Positions 1 to 7,829 of a stretch of 13,005 bases of DNA are shown here, piece by piece. The DNA comes from Bacteroidales bacterium GP4 (GTDB taxonomy: Bacteria; Bacteroidota; Bacteroidia; Bacteroidales; Muribaculaceae). The notes beneath the pieces are model-generated. The model was not told the origin of the DNA, searched no databases, and worked only from the letters and a program-made list of their open reading frames with translations. A program made the position numbers and the translations under genes. The first letter of the stretch is position 1, and each line of letters opens with the position of its first letter. The DNA is taken from the NCBI GenBank assembly GCA_001701065.1, contig DAAL01000189.1, positions 1 to 13,005 of the forward strand, read 5' to 3'.

Positions 1-641
1 CTGTTCACGCTCACTTGAACTCGAATGGTTCCGGAGAGGGTGCTTCGGGGTTTACCCCACGATTCGGCTGTTCTGCCTTTAAGGTTGTGTCCCGGCTGTC
101 CGCTGAACGCGCCTGTCGACGAGTTGCCGTTGGGGGAGCCTGACTTGCCCGAACCTTTGGAGGAACTGCTGAAACCGCTTTTCAGGCGGTCCTTGATTTT
201 AGCTTGCTTTGCGGCTTCCTCTTTTTCGCGTTTTATGCGTTCACGTTCAGCTATCTCTTCTTTGGTGGGGCCTGTCTTTTCAGGCTTCGGTTTTTCCTGC
301 ACCTTCATCGGCGATTCCTGGGCTGATGACACCAGTTGCGGCGCTTCTTGTGCCGGCTCTCCGCCGTTGTCAAGGTCAGTGCCTTCCACTGTGGGCTCGG
401 ATGGGGCATCTTGAGGCAACGGACTGTTGTCCTGAACCTCCTGGGGTAAAGGGATATCGCCTAACTTTACATACTCACCGCCAAACACGATTTCGCTTGA
501 ATCCACCGGGGGCCAACGTCGCTCCTCAAGGGGATTAATCTCAGTGCGGTAATATAGTGTGGTAAGCACTATTGTCAACAGCACTAAAATTATCGCGGTA
601 CATGTACCGGCTATCAGGCGGTCTTTTTGTTTTTGGTCCAT
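1..641 (-). CDS. TonB-like energy transducer, C-terminus cut by window edge
   Basis: The frame is open from an ATG at 641 to the left edge, giving 213 visible residues without a stop. Residues 10-30 form a single hydrophobic anchor following a charged cytoplasmic start (MDQKQKDR). After it comes a Pro/Glu-rich periplasmic stretch (about 60-125), a Lys/Glu-rich helical stretch (126-153) and a Ser/Gly-rich linker (154-185). At the edge the sequence enters what looks like the start of a TonB/TolA C-terminal domain (TLSGTIRVQVSVN, residues 201-213). TonB-type proteins carry the energy of the ExbB-ExbD proton channel to outer-membrane receptors. The gene lies 25 bases after exbD on the same strand, which fits an exbB-exbD-tonB operon. 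The final receptor-contacting part is outside the window, so TolA-like or other transducer roles remain possible. Confidence 0.8.
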   Translation of the reverse strand, partial: MDQKQKDRLIAGTCTAIILVLLTIVLTTLYYRTEINPLEERRWPPVDSSEIVFGGEYVKLGDIPLPQEVQDNSPLPQDAPSEPTVEGTDLDNGGEPAQEAPQLVSSAQESPMKVQEKPKPEKTGPTKEEIAERERIKREKEEAAKQAKIKDRLKSGFSSSSKGSGKSGSPNGNSSTGAFSGQPGHNLKGRTAESWGKPRSTLSGTIRVQVSVN

Positions 642-666
642 TAAGAAGGGTGTTTAGTGTCAGCGT

Positions 667-1122
667 CTAATTTTGGGGTTCGTCCGTTTCAGCCGGCTGA
701 GTGTTTACCGGAGCCTGGGAGGGCTTGGTGGCGAGCACCATCTTTAGATTGTTCTTGGAACCTACGTCGAGCAGTTCCACTATTTTACCATAAGGAACCT
801 CTTCGTCGGCGTATATGGCGATGAATCCGTCAGGTTCGTTCTGCGCAGCCAGCTGAAGAAACGGCAGCAACGAATTGCCGTCGATCATCTGCGGCTCCTC
901 ATCGCCGAAAGACGCATAGAATTGTCCGTCCTTGTCGATGAACACCTTTGTGCCCGGTTTCAGCGCAGTCTGTTGTGAACTTTGGGGAAGATTCACTTCC
1001 AAGGCTGTGGGGAACACAAACGTGGATGTTATCATGAAAAAGATGAGCAGCAGGAAGATGACATCGGTCATTGATGCCATCGAAAATACTGCCATCATGT
1101 CGTGGTTGCGTTTTAGTGCCAT
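667..1122 (-). CDS. exbD: ExbD/TolR family biopolymer transport protein
   Basis: This 151-aa protein has the ExbD layout: a short basic N-terminus (MALKRNHDMM), one transmembrane helix at about 20-39, and a periplasmic domain. The motif SMTDVIFLLLIFFM carries the conserved membrane aspartate (D20), which in the ExbD/TolR family takes part in proton passage. I chose the ATG at 1122 because the frame extended upstream runs into exbB and its extra residues do not resemble the family. This leaves 13 bases after the exbB stop. With ExbB it forms the proton-driven motor that powers the TonB-like protein encoded next. The tail (about 133-151) is Pro/Gln-rich and probably disordered. Family assignment is firm; which outer-membrane receptors it serves cannot be read from sequence. 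Confidence 0.93.
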   Translation of the reverse strand: MALKRNHDMMAVFSMASMTDVIFLLLIFFMITSTFVFPTALEVNLPQSSQQTALKPGTKVFIDKDGQFYASFGDEEPQMIDGNSLLPFLQLAAQNEPDGFIAIYADEEVPYGKIVELLDVGSKNNLKMVLATKPSQAPVNTQPAETDEPQN

Positions 1123-1135
1123 GATGACTGACGGA

Positions 1136-1870
1136 TTAAGCCGGTTCGTTGAGAAGGTCCATAAATTCCATTGTCTTGCCTTCAAGAAGCTTCATGACTC
1201 CGTTGATGCGGGCTACGAGGGCATTGTAGGCAAAGAGTGCAAGCACACCCACTATCAAGCCGGCTACAGTGGTAACCAACGCTTCATAGATACCTCCCGC
1301 AAGTACGCTTACATTAGCGGCGGAGCCGGCGTTGGCAAGAGCGAAGAACGCTTCCACCATACCTATCACGGTTCCAAGGAATCCGAGCATGGGAGCGCCT
1401 GCGGCTGTTGTGGCAAGCCAGGGGAGTCCTTTGCCGAGATTGGCTATCTCAAGATTGCCGGTGTTCTCGATTGCCACTAAAACATCGTTCATGGGTCGAC
1501 CTATACGGGTGATTCCTTTCAGAATAAGACGTGCGTAAGGCGAACCGTTTTTCTTACACAGATTTTTTGCGCTCTCGATTTCTCCGTCATGGATGTAATC
1601 CTTGATGCGCTGCATGAAAGTGGAGTCCTCGCGTGCGGCACGGCGTATAACTATCCAGCGTTCGATGAAGATGTATATACTTATTATGAGCAGCAGTGCG
1701 AGAGGAATCATGATGAATCCGCCTTTGAGGCACAATTCCCACACTGAGAGTTCAGCCACCTGCTGAACTCCTTCGGTTGACACCTCTCCGGGGATTACAT
1801 TTTCTACTACATTCACTGTGTCGTTGACCACGCCTTCCACTTGGGCAAGAACCATGTTTAAGATTGACAT
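1136..1870 (-). CDS. exbB: MotA/TolQ/ExbB proton channel protein
   Basis: This 244-aa protein has three predicted membrane helices (about 51-72, 151-175 and 195-218), the usual ExbB/TolQ arrangement. The loop between helices 1 and 2 is cytoplasmic and charged. Helix 2 contains the family signature APMLGFLGTVIGMVEAF (159-175) and helix 3 contains EALVTTVAGLIVG (196-208), the most conserved parts of the channel. ExbB forms the inner-membrane channel that houses the ExbD helices. The N-terminal 45 residues are an extra, weakly hydrophobic extension typical of Bacteroidetes homologues. The gene follows pdxJ by 32 bases and precedes exbD by 13, so it is probably co-transcribed with both. The start is ATG at 1870. 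Confidence 0.95.
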   Translation of the reverse strand: MSILNMVLAQVEGVVNDTVNVVENVIPGEVSTEGVQQVAELSVWELCLKGGFIMIPLALLLIISIYIFIERWIVIRRAAREDSTFMQRIKDYIHDGEIESAKNLCKKNGSPYARLILKGITRIGRPMNDVLVAIENTGNLEIANLGKGLPWLATTAAGAPMLGFLGTVIGMVEAFFALANAGSAANVSVLAGGIYEALVTTVAGLIVGVLALFAYNALVARINGVMKLLEGKTMEFMDLLNEPA

Positions 1871-1902
1871 AGGGGTATTGTTGTTGTTTGTGATTATTCA
1901 GT

Positions 1903-2619
1903 TTATTTGACAAGACATGCTTTGTAACGGGCTATCGTTTCTTTAAGTCCCAGATAGAGCGCATCGCTGATAAGAGCGTGACCTATGGACACTTCGTTGA
2001 GATAGGGCAGGCGGTCGCTGAAGAACTTCAGGTTTTCAAGTGAAAGGTCATGACCTGCGTTCACTCCCAGCCCGCAGTTGTGGGCGGCTTTGCTTGCTTC
2101 CACATAGGGAGCCACAGCACCCTCGGGGTCAGTGGGATACATGTCGGCGTAAGGCTTGGTGTACAGTTCCACACGGTCGGCTCCGGTGGCTGCCGCTGTC
2201 TTTATCATCTCCACGTCAGGGTCCACAAAGATGGATGAGCGTATTCCGGCTTCCCTCAGGCGGTCCACTATGTCGGAGAGGAATTCTTTATTTTTTATGG
2301 TGTCCCAACCTGCCGATGATGTGATGGCATCGGGAGCGTCAGGGACAAGCGTCACTTGTGCCGGTTTCACTTCAAGCACAAGGCGCATGAAGTTCTCGTC
2401 GGGGTAGCCTTCTATGTTGAATTCTGTCTTAATGACGGGCTTTAGTGCCCACACGTCGCTGCGCTTAATGTGGCGTTCATCGGGGCGGGGATGAACGGTG
2501 ATTCCCTGTGCGCCGAAAGTCTCACAATCAAGAGCCACTTTAGTCACGTCGGGCACATTCTCGCCGCGGGCATTACGCAAAGTGGCTATTTTGTTAATAT
2601 TAACGCTAAGATTCGTCAT
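1903..2619 (-). CDS. pdxJ: Pyridoxine 5'-phosphate synthase
   Basis: PdxJ condenses 1-deoxy-D-xylulose 5-phosphate with 3-amino-2-oxopropyl phosphate to make pyridoxine 5'-phosphate, the last ring-forming step of DXP-dependent vitamin B6 synthesis, in the cytoplasm. The 238-aa product is full length. Family motifs appear in order: [13 protein letters not shown] (4-16), [13 protein letters not shown] (39-51, with active-site His and Arg), FNIEGYP (67-73, with the catalytic-type Glu), RVELYT (149-154), GVNAGHDL (185-192) and SIGHALI (211-217, phosphate binding). I chose ATG 2619; the frame is open upstream to a TTG at 2637, but the family begins at TNLSVNINK. The gene is the first of a leftward unit with exbB, exbD and tonB. 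That neighbourhood recurs in Bacteroidales although the functions look unrelated. Confidence 0.96.
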   Translation of the reverse strand: MTNLSVNINKIATLRNARGENVPDVTKVALDCETFGAQGITVHPRPDERHIKRSDVWALKPVIKTEFNIEGYPDENFMRLVLEVKPAQVTLVPDAPDAITSSAGWDTIKNKEFLSDIVDRLREAGIRSSIFVDPDVEMIKTAAATGADRVELYTKPYADMYPTDPEGAVAPYVEASKAAHNCGLGVNAGHDLSLENLKFFSDRLPYLNEVSIGHALISDALYLGLKETIARYKACLVK

Positions 2620-2672
2620 TTTTGTAATCAAAGACAATAATGAAAGTGTTCTAATTAATGAAGGGAGGATGG

Positions 2673-2696
2673 AATTTACGGAAAAATCCGTAAATT
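2673..2696. repeat. Perfect inverted repeat in the divergent intergenic region
   Basis: Two 10-base arms (AATTTACGGA at 2673-2682 and TCCGTAAATT at 2687-2696) are exactly complementary around an AAAA loop. The right arm overlaps the TAnnTTTG box of the rightward promoter. If the leftward promoter call is correct, the repeat also lies in the pdxJ 5' leader. It could be an operator bound by a dimeric regulator or an RNA hairpin. There is no T-tract on either side, so it is not a normal terminator. Confidence 0.6.
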
Positions 2697-2698
2697 TG
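2691..2698 (+). promoter_or_regulatory. Candidate -7 box for the CBS/nadK unit
   Basis: TAAATTTG matches the Bacteroidetes -7 consensus TAnnTTTG exactly and is followed by CA, as in many Bacteroidales promoters. The expected TTTG about 19 bases upstream is absent (GATG at 2668-2671). Transcription from here would start near 2704 and leave a leader of about 55 bases before the TTG start at 2760. Confidence 0.5.
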
Positions 2699-2723
2699 CA
2701 TCTCTATTCAATAAATGCAACTG

Positions 2724-2731
2724 CAAAAGTA
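2724..2731 (-). promoter_or_regulatory. Candidate -7 box for the pdxJ-exbB-exbD-tonB unit
   Basis: Read on the minus strand, positions 2731 to 2724 give TACTTTTG, an exact TAnnTTTG match followed by CA. The -33 region is only partly conserved (TTTCC near 2753-2757 instead of TTTG). Transcription would begin near 2717 and give pdxJ a leader of about 100 bases containing the 2673-2696 hairpin. Confidence 0.45.
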
Positions 2732-2759
2732 ATCAGAATTAATAAAATAAGGAAACGTT

Positions 2760-3413
2760 TTGACTGCAAAAGATGCCATATCACCCCAAATTGTCCCTTT
2801 AACTTCCCTAACAACTGTTAAAGATGGTAAAAAGCGGATGGAAAGGAGCGGTTTTTCCACTCTTCCGGTGGTTGATGCCGGAGTGTACAAAGGGGTTGTA
2901 AACTATAATTCCCTTGCCGAATGCGGTGAGCATGTGGGGGAGGCTGTGGCTGCGCTTAAGCCTGTCACCACCTCCATGGCATTGTCATCGGTTCTGGAGC
3001 GTCTGTCGCAGGACATTCCGCTGCTTCCGGTGGTAGACGACGCATCCACTGATTATGTAGGTGCTATTGACCGTAAGGATGCCATATCGGTGCTTACGAA
3101 GCTGTTCCCTCCTTTGGATGAATTCACTGAACTTACCATCTCATGCCGTGCCGGACAATACAGTGCTTCGGCTATAGCCCATGCCGTGGAGGATGCCGAT
3201 GCCCATCTGCTGAATCTTAATGTGGTGGGAGGCACGTATGCCAACAGTGACACGACCATAGTGATACGTGTCAACCACAGCCGTGGGGAATCGGTGGCGA
3301 GATCATTGTTGCGCTATGGCTATGAGACTATCGAGATGAGAGGAAAAACCGGAGTGCCTGATAGCGACATGGCAGAGAAAGTGAAGGAGTTATTGCATTA
3401 TATCGAGGTATGA
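2760..3413 (+). CDS. CBS-domain pair protein with C-terminal ACT-like domain
   Basis: The 217-aa protein has two CBS-type segments (about 3-55 and 65-115; note STLPVVDAGVYKGVV at 33-47 and IPLLPVVDD at 86-94). A C-terminal region (about 122-195, LTISCRAGQYSASAIAHAVE onward) looks like an ACT fold. CBS pairs usually bind adenosyl ligands and ACT domains small metabolites, so a regulatory or sensing role is likely; the ligand is unknown. The start must be TTG at 2760: an in-frame TAA at 2748-2750 blocks extension, the next ATG is 26 codons in and would remove most of the first CBS segment, and the N-terminus TAKDAISPQIVPL matches the usual family start. AAGGA at 2749-2753 is a plausible ribosome site. 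The stop overlaps the nadK start as ATGA, so the two are probably translationally coupled. Confidence 0.85.
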   Translation: MTAKDAISPQIVPLTSLTTVKDGKKRMERSGFSTLPVVDAGVYKGVVNYNSLAECGEHVGEAVAALKPVTTSMALSSVLERLSQDIPLLPVVDDASTDYVGAIDRKDAISVLTKLFPPLDEFTELTISCRAGQYSASAIAHAVEDADAHLLNLNVVGGTYANSDTTIVIRVNHSRGESVARSLLRYGYETIEMRGKTGVPDSDMAEKVKELLHYIEV

Positions 3414-4282
3414 GAATAGCTGTTTACGGTAATCACTATCAAGAGAATCGTGCCGAGGAGCTTATGCGTCTCTTCGATGCTCTGTCACGTCACAATGTGT
3501 GGATAGAGATGGAAGAGTCATTCTACCGGTATCTGTCGGAATTGCTTCCGTCGCCTCCTGCAGTCAATGATATTATAAAAGGTAATGATTTTAATGCCGC
3601 GCTTGCCATCAGTATAGGCGGCGACGGCACTTTTTTGCGCACTGCGCAGTGGGTGGGGGAGAAGAATATCCCCATCCTTGGCATTAACACGGGACACCTC
3701 GGTTATCTTACCGCATTCACGAGCGCACAGGCTCCCGAATATCTGCCTGAGATTCTTGCCGGCGACTACAAGATAGAGCCGCGCACCATGCTCATGGTGA
3801 CTTCCGACGATGCCGACATTCCCATCTGGAACTATGCCCTTAATGAAGTGGCTATACTAAAGCAGGACACCGCTTCGATGATCGACATGGACACATGGGT
3901 GAACGAAGTGATGCTTGCCAACTATCTTGCCGACGGTCTTATCATCTCCACTCCCACCGGTTCCACCGGTTATAATCTTTCTATAGGCGGTCCTGTTGTG
4001 GAGCCGTCGTCGCCGGTGTGGGTGATTTCGCCCATCGCCGCCCATTCGCTGTCCATGCGCCCGCTTGTGGTGAATGACAACAGCGAGATAACGGTGCTGA
4101 CACGTTCGCGCGGCGAGTCTTATCGTCTCAGCCTTGACGGACGCTCCATCTCGTTGCCTGTAAATACCACCGTGAGAATATCCAAGGCTCCGTTTGTCAC
4201 CGGAATAGTGCTTACACGTAGCCACACATTTACCGATACCCTGCGCAACAAGCTGTTCTGGGGTATGGACAAACGCCAATAA
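3410..4282 (+). CDS. nadK: NAD kinase
   Basis: This cytoplasmic enzyme phosphorylates NAD to NADP, using ATP or polyphosphate depending on the homologue. The 290-aa length is normal for the family. Diagnostic motifs are GGDGT (70-74, the conserved catalytic/ATP loop), GINTGHLGYL (91-100), ALNEVAI (143-149, NAD-contacting Asn-Glu), DGLIISTPTGSTGYNLS (175-191) and SMRPLV (215-220). The ATG overlaps the stop of the CBS-domain gene by 4 bases. Since CBS/ACT domains bind nucleotides or small metabolites, the upstream product could plausibly tune NadK, but that is inference from position only. The next gene begins 3 bases after the nadK stop. Confidence 0.97.
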   Translation: MRIAVYGNHYQENRAEELMRLFDALSRHNVWIEMEESFYRYLSELLPSPPAVNDIIKGNDFNAALAISIGGDGTFLRTAQWVGEKNIPILGINTGHLGYLTAFTSAQAPEYLPEILAGDYKIEPRTMLMVTSDDADIPIWNYALNEVAILKQDTASMIDMDTWVNEVMLANYLADGLIISTPTGSTGYNLSIGGPVVEPSSPVWVISPIAAHSLSMRPLVVNDNSEITVLTRSRGESYRLSLDGRSISLPVNTTVRISKAPFVTGIVLTRSHTFTDTLRNKLFWGMDKRQ

Positions 4283-4285
4283 ACA

Positions 4286-4990
4286 ATGAAGTCTTACGTG
4301 ATGCATCCGGCGTTAGGTCGGGTCATTATCTGTCCGCGCCGGGATGCCGTCCGGTTTATTGCCCGCTGGAAGGATGGGGAAGTGAATCTTACCGTGCCTG
4401 AAGGTGCGCCTGTAAATCAGGTGATGGAGGTGCTTGATCGGTTTGCGCCGCGGTTGTTGGGAAAGAAGCGGGAAGTTGCTTATCATGACGGTCAAGTGGT
4501 GGAATGCCCGGGGTTGAGGATTCACATCTCCACCCAATCAGTGAAGCCTGACAAGGTTCTTGCCAATGTGAAGCTTCCCGATGCTTTTGTGGAGGTAGGC
4601 ACCGGATTCAAGTTTGACAGTCCGGGCACGGTTAAAACTGTGAGCCGGATGCTGGAGCAAGTGGCATCATATGTTGCCGAGGATCTGTTGTTGCCTCGTG
4701 CCCGTGAGCTTGCCGCCGAGTTGGAGTTGGAAGTGAAAGGATGGAGCATTTCACGAGGTCACCGTGTGCTCGGGTCATGCAACAGCCGCCGGGAAATCAA
4801 GCTCAGTCATGTGCTTGTGTTTATGCCGCAGGAACTTCGGGATTACATAGTGTGGCACGAACTTGCCCATCTTACCGAAATGTCCCACAACGCACGCTTT
4901 CACGCCCTGTGCAATCAATACTGCCACGGACAAGAACGCTGCCTCATCGCCGCCCTCCACGCCTTCCGCTATCCCATCCTCCGCCATTAG
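4286..4990 (+). CDS. YgjP-like (DUF45/M48-type) zinc metallopeptidase
   Basis: The 234-aa protein ends in the region typical of YgjP/DUF45 proteins: a GSCNSRREIKLSH segment (163-175), then VWHELAH (189-195) giving the HExxH zinc site, and a further histidine at 201 in MSHNARFHAL. Family members usually have HELxHLxxxxHxxxFW, so the zinc-binding set appears complete. There is no signal peptide or membrane helix, so it should be cytoplasmic. The substrate of this family is not established to my knowledge. It begins 3 bases after nadK and is probably the last gene of the rightward operon, ending inside an inverted repeat shared with the convergent LysM gene. The start is ATG 4286. The N-terminal half is more divergent than the C-terminal half. 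Confidence 0.85.
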   Translation: MKSYVMHPALGRVIICPRRDAVRFIARWKDGEVNLTVPEGAPVNQVMEVLDRFAPRLLGKKREVAYHDGQVVECPGLRIHISTQSVKPDKVLANVKLPDAFVEVGTGFKFDSPGTVKTVSRMLEQVASYVAEDLLLPRARELAAELELEVKGWSISRGHRVLGSCNSRREIKLSHVLVFMPQELRDYIVWHELAHLTEMSHNARFHALCNQYCHGQERCLIAALHAFRYPILRH

Positions 4991-5037
4991 GATTGATATC
5001 CGGTTCCTAATTTAATCGATTAAATATCAAATCCTAA
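4987..5037. terminator. Possible bidirectional 3'-end hairpin between convergent genes
   Basis: TTAGGATTGATAT (4987-4999) pairs with ATATCAAATCCTAA (5024-5037), 13 pairs with one bulged base. The enclosed loop contains most of a separate 16-base perfect palindrome, ATTTAATCGATTAAAT (5010-5025). The structure includes the stop codons of both convergent genes (4988-4990 and 5020-5022). No clear T-tract follows on either strand, so this is not a textbook intrinsic terminator, but its place between converging genes suggests a shared 3' end. Confidence 0.45.
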
Positions 5038-5838
5038 GCCGACTTGAAACCCTATGCCAAGTTTATCGCTACCTTTGCTCCATGTTGCGTTTAAGCCAAT
5101 CCAAGGTCTTACTTTCCCTAACATAATCATTGCTTTTGGCATTAATGAAATTCCCCACCCGAACTTAAGATCAGTTCCTTTATAATGATATTCTTCTCCT
5201 TTATGATTTGTGCCTGTCTTTTCTCCTTCGCCGGTGCCACTGTAATTACCAACAAAATCTAATGAAGCTGAAATGAGCACATTTTCAACCACATGTCCAT
5301 AAGACGGTCCTGGAGGGAAAAGAACCCCGGCAAAATCTTTGTCAACTAATCCGTAATTAGCTCCAATATGGAAATCTGCTCCCCATCCGGCATCATTCAT
5401 TACGCTTCCTCCAATCATGTAATGCCCTTCTCCGGCTGTATCGAAATCGGCAATATAGGAAATACCAAAAGAACAAAAATCAAATGGAGTATATGTCTCT
5501 TTTTTTGCTGGATATATCTCTGTTGGAGTATTGTAGTTTTGATTACTTGGAGTAGGAAGAGAATAGTTGGATTCTTCCGAAGTATTTACTTTATCTGTAG
5601 ATGAAGATGGAACATTAGGGATGGTTAATTCCATGCCTACATATATGAACTGTGCGGCATCAGGATTAGCTTCGATTATCTGCTTCTCTGTAACTCCATA
5701 TTGGGTAGCTATTGAAGCTAATGTCTCTCCTCTTGCAACTGTATGCGTAACAGATGACTGAGCCATACAAAATACAGAACTTGTGATAAAAACAATGCAA
5801 GTCAGTAAGATTTTTCTAAGTAGATTATCCATATCCAT
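5020..5838 (-). CDS. LysM-domain exported protein with beta-barrel-like C-terminus
   Basis: The 272-aa protein has a signal peptide (hydrophobic stretch about 10-26, probable cleavage after CMAQ). A single LysM domain follows (about 30-74, THTVARGETLASIATQYGV onward), the fold that binds GlcNAc-containing glycans such as peptidoglycan. A Ser/Thr/Asn-rich linker (75-116) leads to a region (117-272) of alternating hydrophobic and Gly/aromatic residues ending IGFQVGLGFDI. This resembles an outer-membrane beta-barrel or porin-like domain, though the last residue is not the usual aromatic. It may tether the outer membrane to the cell wall. It is the last gene of the leftward operon, 18 bases after the 655-aa gene. 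ATG 5838 and ATG 5832 are both possible starts. No named orthologue recognised. Confidence 0.82.
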   Translation of the reverse strand: MDMDNLLRKILLTCIVFITSSVFCMAQSSVTHTVARGETLASIATQYGVTEKQIIEANPDAAQFIYVGMELTIPNVPSSSTDKVNTSEESNYSLPTPSNQNYNTPTEIYPAKKETYTPFDFCSFGISYIADFDTAGEGHYMIGGSVMNDAGWGADFHIGANYGLVDKDFAGVLFPPGPSYGHVVENVLISASLDFVGNYSGTGEGEKTGTNHKGEEYHYKGTDLKFGWGISLMPKAMIMLGKVRPWIGLNATWSKGSDKLGIGFQVGLGFDI

Positions 5839-5856
5839 ATTAATTTAATGATATAA

Positions 5857-7824
5857 CTATCTTAACCCATAAACGTAGCCCCGACCTTGACAGTTTCCAC
5901 AGAGTCCCGTGCGGACTCCGTTTTCGATGAAGCAATTAGGGCATTCTATCGGAGTTGATGTGCCTAAGTTACCGTAATAATATTTCTTCCCGTTACAAGT
6001 TTGACACACTTTTTGGTTATGGCAAATGTGGCATTCTTTATTACCGTACCGTTCCGAATAGTAATTGCGATTTTTTTGTCTTATTTTTTCAACCACACTA
6101 TATTGGTCATCCTGCGCTTCTTGGCTAAGATCAATTCCGGCTTCTACCATTTCATGTGAAATCCAATTACCGTCTATGTCAACATATCCTGCGATCGGTG
6201 CGGTAGGATCTGCGATTAGCTGTTGGGTTATTTGATCGGTTTGCCTTCTATAATAAGCAACGATTTCACTTTGCATTCGTGCATTATTTGTTGCTATTTG
6301 GTTTATGTCCTGTTGCATCCCCCACATCCACAATGGACTCCCTACTGACGTATCTGTGCCCAGATTTACGGCACTCATGTCCGTATAAACCATAGGAGTA
6401 CCTGTCCAATCGGAATAAACTTTATTGTAGGTATATTGAGCTATCTGTTGAAGTGCAAGTTGATTCTGAGCAAAAAATTGATTATCCGACATCTGACCAT
6501 ATGACATGGTCGGGATTGAATATCCTTGGTTGTAGACATTGCCACCCATCTTTGAGGTTTCTACCGCAACATAGGTTTGTGTTGCCAGATTCAGAACTTG
6601 CCCCGCCAAATTTAGCCATTTCTCACGTTTTTGCCGTTTTTCTTCTTCTCTTCTTTGTTGCCGTGCAAGTTCCATTTGGCGTTCTCTTTCTCTCTTTTGA
6701 GATTGATATTCTTTATAGGCAACAAGATAGTCTTTTGCTTCCTTCTTCCCTCCATCAGCAGCGAGGGTTACAAAATGCATCACCTCTTTTTCATCGGAGC
6801 TTTTAGCGTAGCCTGGTTTGAAATTTTTATTTTGTAGTATTCCGGCTAAGGTCCAGCTTGCGTCACTGCATCCACCACGAACAGCCCGATGCAACCAAAA
6901 TAGCCCTTCCGGCTCTAAAATCTCATTATGATAATAGCTACAACCAATGGTAAACATCATTTCAGGATCAAGACCTACTCCATATTTAGCACTCTCAAAA
7001 TTCAAATTTAATGCTTCGATTTTCTCTAATATTTCCTCCCGGTGTGTTTTCCCTGCATCACCGGATGAAAGGGTCAACGAGGGACAGTATACGTAGGCTT
7101 TTAAGTAATCTCTGTTTATTCCATATCCGTTCTCATACATATAGCACAGAAGACTATTTACCGGGATGTTATATTCCTCCTTATATTGTTCAAGCATACT
7201 CACACATAGATAAGGATTTCTTATTGGAGAATCTTCATGCCCACAGGCTATCGCTAATTCGGTAAGTGCATCATATAAATGTCCGGAAACGGCAGCTATT
7301 TGTAGATATTCAATTCCTTCTTTAAATTCGGTTATATTTTCATTTAATCCCCGATTAAATGTTACTGCTTTGTTTTCGGGATAAAAGGAACCGTGAACCT
7401 TGTAACACCCTAATTGATATAGCGCATTGATATTTCCATGCGATACCGCTTCTTCAAAACATGTAATAGCTTCAAATTTTAATGATTCTTTTTTCTTACC
7501 GATAGCCAAAAACATCTTTTCCAGTTTTTCCTTACCTTTTCGATATTTTTTGACTCCTTTATCAATATTTTCTTTGTGCCTGTATTGGAAAAAACGGAAC
7601 GTGTTGCTTTCTCCTAAATCATAAACCAATGAACTTAAAGGAACCTCTATCGTTAGCCCTGAATAGGCTTCCGTGTCGGGATTAGAATGTAAGATAGAGT
7701 CCAACGGAAGGTTGTAAAGCCTTGCTATATCCTCGAAAGTTTCTCCTTTTTGAACAGTATGGGGACCACTATGGATAACAACCGGGAATAGAAATACTAA
7801 TGTTATGAATAAAACTTTGTTCAT
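5857..7824 (-). CDS. Exported LysM / Sel1-repeat / DnaJ-type zinc-ribbon protein
   Basis: The 655-aa protein has an unusual architecture. A signal peptide (1-19) is followed by a LysM domain (20-62, HTVQKGETFEDIARLYNL). Helical Sel1-like repeats occur at about 116-145, 166-195, 285-330 and 345-368 (for example LFWLHRAVRGGCSDASWTLA). A highly charged helix rich in Lys, Arg, Glu and Gln spans about 371-402, then comes a Gln/Asn/Tyr-rich region (about 425-535). The end carries four CxxC pairs (598/601, 607/610, 628/631, 642/645), with the later pairs followed by Gly-rich turns (CNGKKYYYG, CQGRGYVYG), as in DnaJ-type zinc ribbons. Sel1 repeats usually mediate protein contacts. The gene lies 5 bases after the coiled-coil lipoprotein. 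Its function is unknown; it could be an envelope scaffold. A DnaJ-type ribbon on a secreted protein is unexpected. Confidence 0.85.
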   Translation of the reverse strand: MNKVLFITLVFLFPVVIHSGPHTVQKGETFEDIARLYNLPLDSILHSNPDTEAYSGLTIEVPLSSLVYDLGESNTFRFFQYRHKENIDKGVKKYRKGKEKLEKMFLAIGKKKESLKFEAITCFEEAVSHGNINALYQLGCYKVHGSFYPENKAVTFNRGLNENITEFKEGIEYLQIAAVSGHLYDALTELAIACGHEDSPIRNPYLCVSMLEQYKEEYNIPVNSLLCYMYENGYGINRDYLKAYVYCPSLTLSSGDAGKTHREEILEKIEALNLNFESAKYGVGLDPEMMFTIGCSYYHNEILEPEGLFWLHRAVRGGCSDASWTLAGILQNKNFKPGYAKSSDEKEVMHFVTLAADGGKKEAKDYLVAYKEYQSQKRERERQMELARQQRREEEKRQKREKWLNLAGQVLNLATQTYVAVETSKMGGNVYNQGYSIPTMSYGQMSDNQFFAQNQLALQQIAQYTYNKVYSDWTGTPMVYTDMSAVNLGTDTSVGSPLWMWGMQQDINQIATNNARMQSEIVAYYRRQTDQITQQLIADPTAPIAGYVDIDGNWISHEMVEAGIDLSQEAQDDQYSVVEKIRQKNRNYYSERYGNKECHICHNQKVCQTCNGKKYYYGNLGTSTPIECPNCFIENGVRTGLCGNCQGRGYVYGLR

Positions 7825-7829
7825 GGTTA

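Noticed and set aside
25..538. Two rightward frames opposite the TonB-like gene
   Set aside because: The leftward frame has a membrane anchor, Pro/Glu and Lys/Glu linkers and an operon position after exbD; the rightward translations are Ser/Pro/Leu-rich noise.
932..1480. Long rightward frame opposite exbD and exbB
   Set aside because: It lies entirely over well-supported exbB/exbD on the other strand; its translation is Cys/His/Gly-rich with no family features.
3857..4306. 149-aa leftward frame opposite nadK
   Set aside because: Shadow of nadK: His/Arg-rich translation with no motif, while the plus strand has the full NadK signature.
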